Assembly (NCBI GenBank): GCA_002345025.1
Contig: DDUX01000141.1
Coordinates: forward strand, 1 to 14,323
Direction of reading: 5' to 3'
Source: Candidatus Accumulibacter iunctus
GTDB lineage: Bacteria > Pseudomonadota > Gammaproteobacteria > Burkholderiales > Rhodocyclaceae
DNA length: 14,323 nucleotides
Each line of letters starts with the position of its first letter. Position 1 is the stretch's first letter. Below, piece by piece: positions 14,093-14,323 of this stretch. A program made the translations under genes and the position numbers. The notes beneath the pieces are model-generated. The model was not told the origin of the DNA. It ran no database searches and saw nothing but the letters and a program-made list of their open reading frames with translations.

Positions 14093-14323
14093 ATGTTCCC
14101 TGTCGCCAATGACCGCAATCTGCCGCCGCACACAGATGCCACCGGCGCCGGCTGCGCCCTGCGCCCCGCTGTGCGGCCACTGCCTCGGCCGCCAGCGGCG
14201 ACGGTGATCCTGGTGCATGGATTGTGGACACCGTCCGCGGTCTGCAGCCTGCACGCAGCTTGGCTGGCGCAACGGGGCTACCGCACGCTGCGCTTCGGCT
14301 ATCCGAGCGTGCGCGGAACGCTG
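14093..14323 (+). CDS. Alpha/beta hydrolase, N-terminal part, runs off the window
   Basis: The frame from the ATG at 14093 (MFPVANDRNLPPHTDATGAG) stays open to the window end. From about residue 38 it reads ATVILVHGLWTPSAVCSLHA and AWLAQRGYRTLRFGYPSVRG, the first beta strand, HG oxyanion-hole loop and following helix and strand of an esterase/lipase-like alpha/beta hydrolase. The nucleophile Ser and the catalytic Asp and His lie beyond the window, so activity cannot be judged. The first 36 or so residues look unstructured, and the GTG at 14171 is an alternative start nearer the domain. The ATG at 14093 lies in the last bases of the long repeat, whose other copy carries the same ATGTTCCCTG followed by a stop after about 11 codons. 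Confidence 0.7.
   Translation, partial: MFPVANDRNLPPHTDATGAGCALRPAVRPLPRPPAATVILVHGLWTPSAVCSLHAAWLAQRGYRTLRFGYPSVRGTL

Larger units (their letters stand above)
13528..14102 (+). repeat. Long direct repeat, downstream copy (575 bp)
   Basis: This is the second copy of the 9908-10515 module with a 33-bp in-frame deletion near its left end. Its left edge cuts the HEPN gene at about 13527; its right edge runs into the start of the hydrolase gene. It keeps the 3' coding module, the stop codon and the GC hairpin. Confidence 0.95.

Noticed and set aside
1..14323. tRNA, rRNA or CRISPR arrays
   Set aside because: I looked for regularly spaced repeats and cloverleaf-like sequences and saw none. The long direct repeats are two only, with unrelated sequence between them.

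Overview
This is a GC-rich window that looks like a betaproteobacterial chromosome. An exosortase-sorted PEP-CTERM protein with a sigma-54-type promoter, a Tat-exported transglutaminase-like protein and a leuC/leuD/citramalate synthase/leuB cluster together suggest an environmental or activated-sludge lineage such as Rhodocyclales or Candidatus Accumulibacter. That placement is inferred from gene content; no marker gene is present.

Layout. (1) 1-2140, plus strand: a periplasmic transglutaminase-like protein, then a PEP-CTERM protein behind a GG-N10-GC (sigma-54) promoter. (2) 2173-3371: an 81-bp decayed copy of an internal piece of the transglutaminase gene, joined to the truncated 3' end of a minus-strand Fic gene that carries a nonsense codon and two frameshifts. 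(3) 3372-3941: gene-poor, with a GGTTGCAAT inverted repeat and one doubtful 53-codon ORF. (4) 3942-8624, minus strand: an intact branched-chain amino-acid operon leuC-leuD-cimA-leuB. LeuCD and LeuB act in both the leucine pathway and the citramalate route to 2-oxobutyrate/isoleucine, so cimA fits well among them. (5) 8625-9119: intergenic between divergent genes. (6) 9120-10352: an unrecognised 410-aa protein with a charged coiled-coil centre. (7) 10516-13527: a patchwork of defence, toxin-antitoxin and transposon remnants (hsdM fragment, PIN toxin with AbrB-type antitoxin, truncated IS91-family transposase, N-truncated MNT nucleotidyltransferase, stub of its HEPN partner). (8) 13528-14102: a second, 5'-truncated copy of the 3' end of the 410-aa gene plus its downstream region. 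(9) 14093 to the end: the start of an alpha/beta hydrolase.

The most striking structure is the roughly 600-bp direct repeat (9908-10515 and 13528-14102, about 96% identical in the aligned part) bracketing the remnant island. The upstream copy keeps the whole gene and the downstream copy keeps the junction to the hydrolase start, which would fit insertion of about 3.6 kb with duplication of the repeat, for example a single crossover with a circular molecule. The biosynthetic genes are intact while the defence-type genes are broken, so the lesions look like real decay and not general sequencing error. I did not find a convincingly new complete system. The 410-aa protein and its repeated 3' module are the least explained elements.
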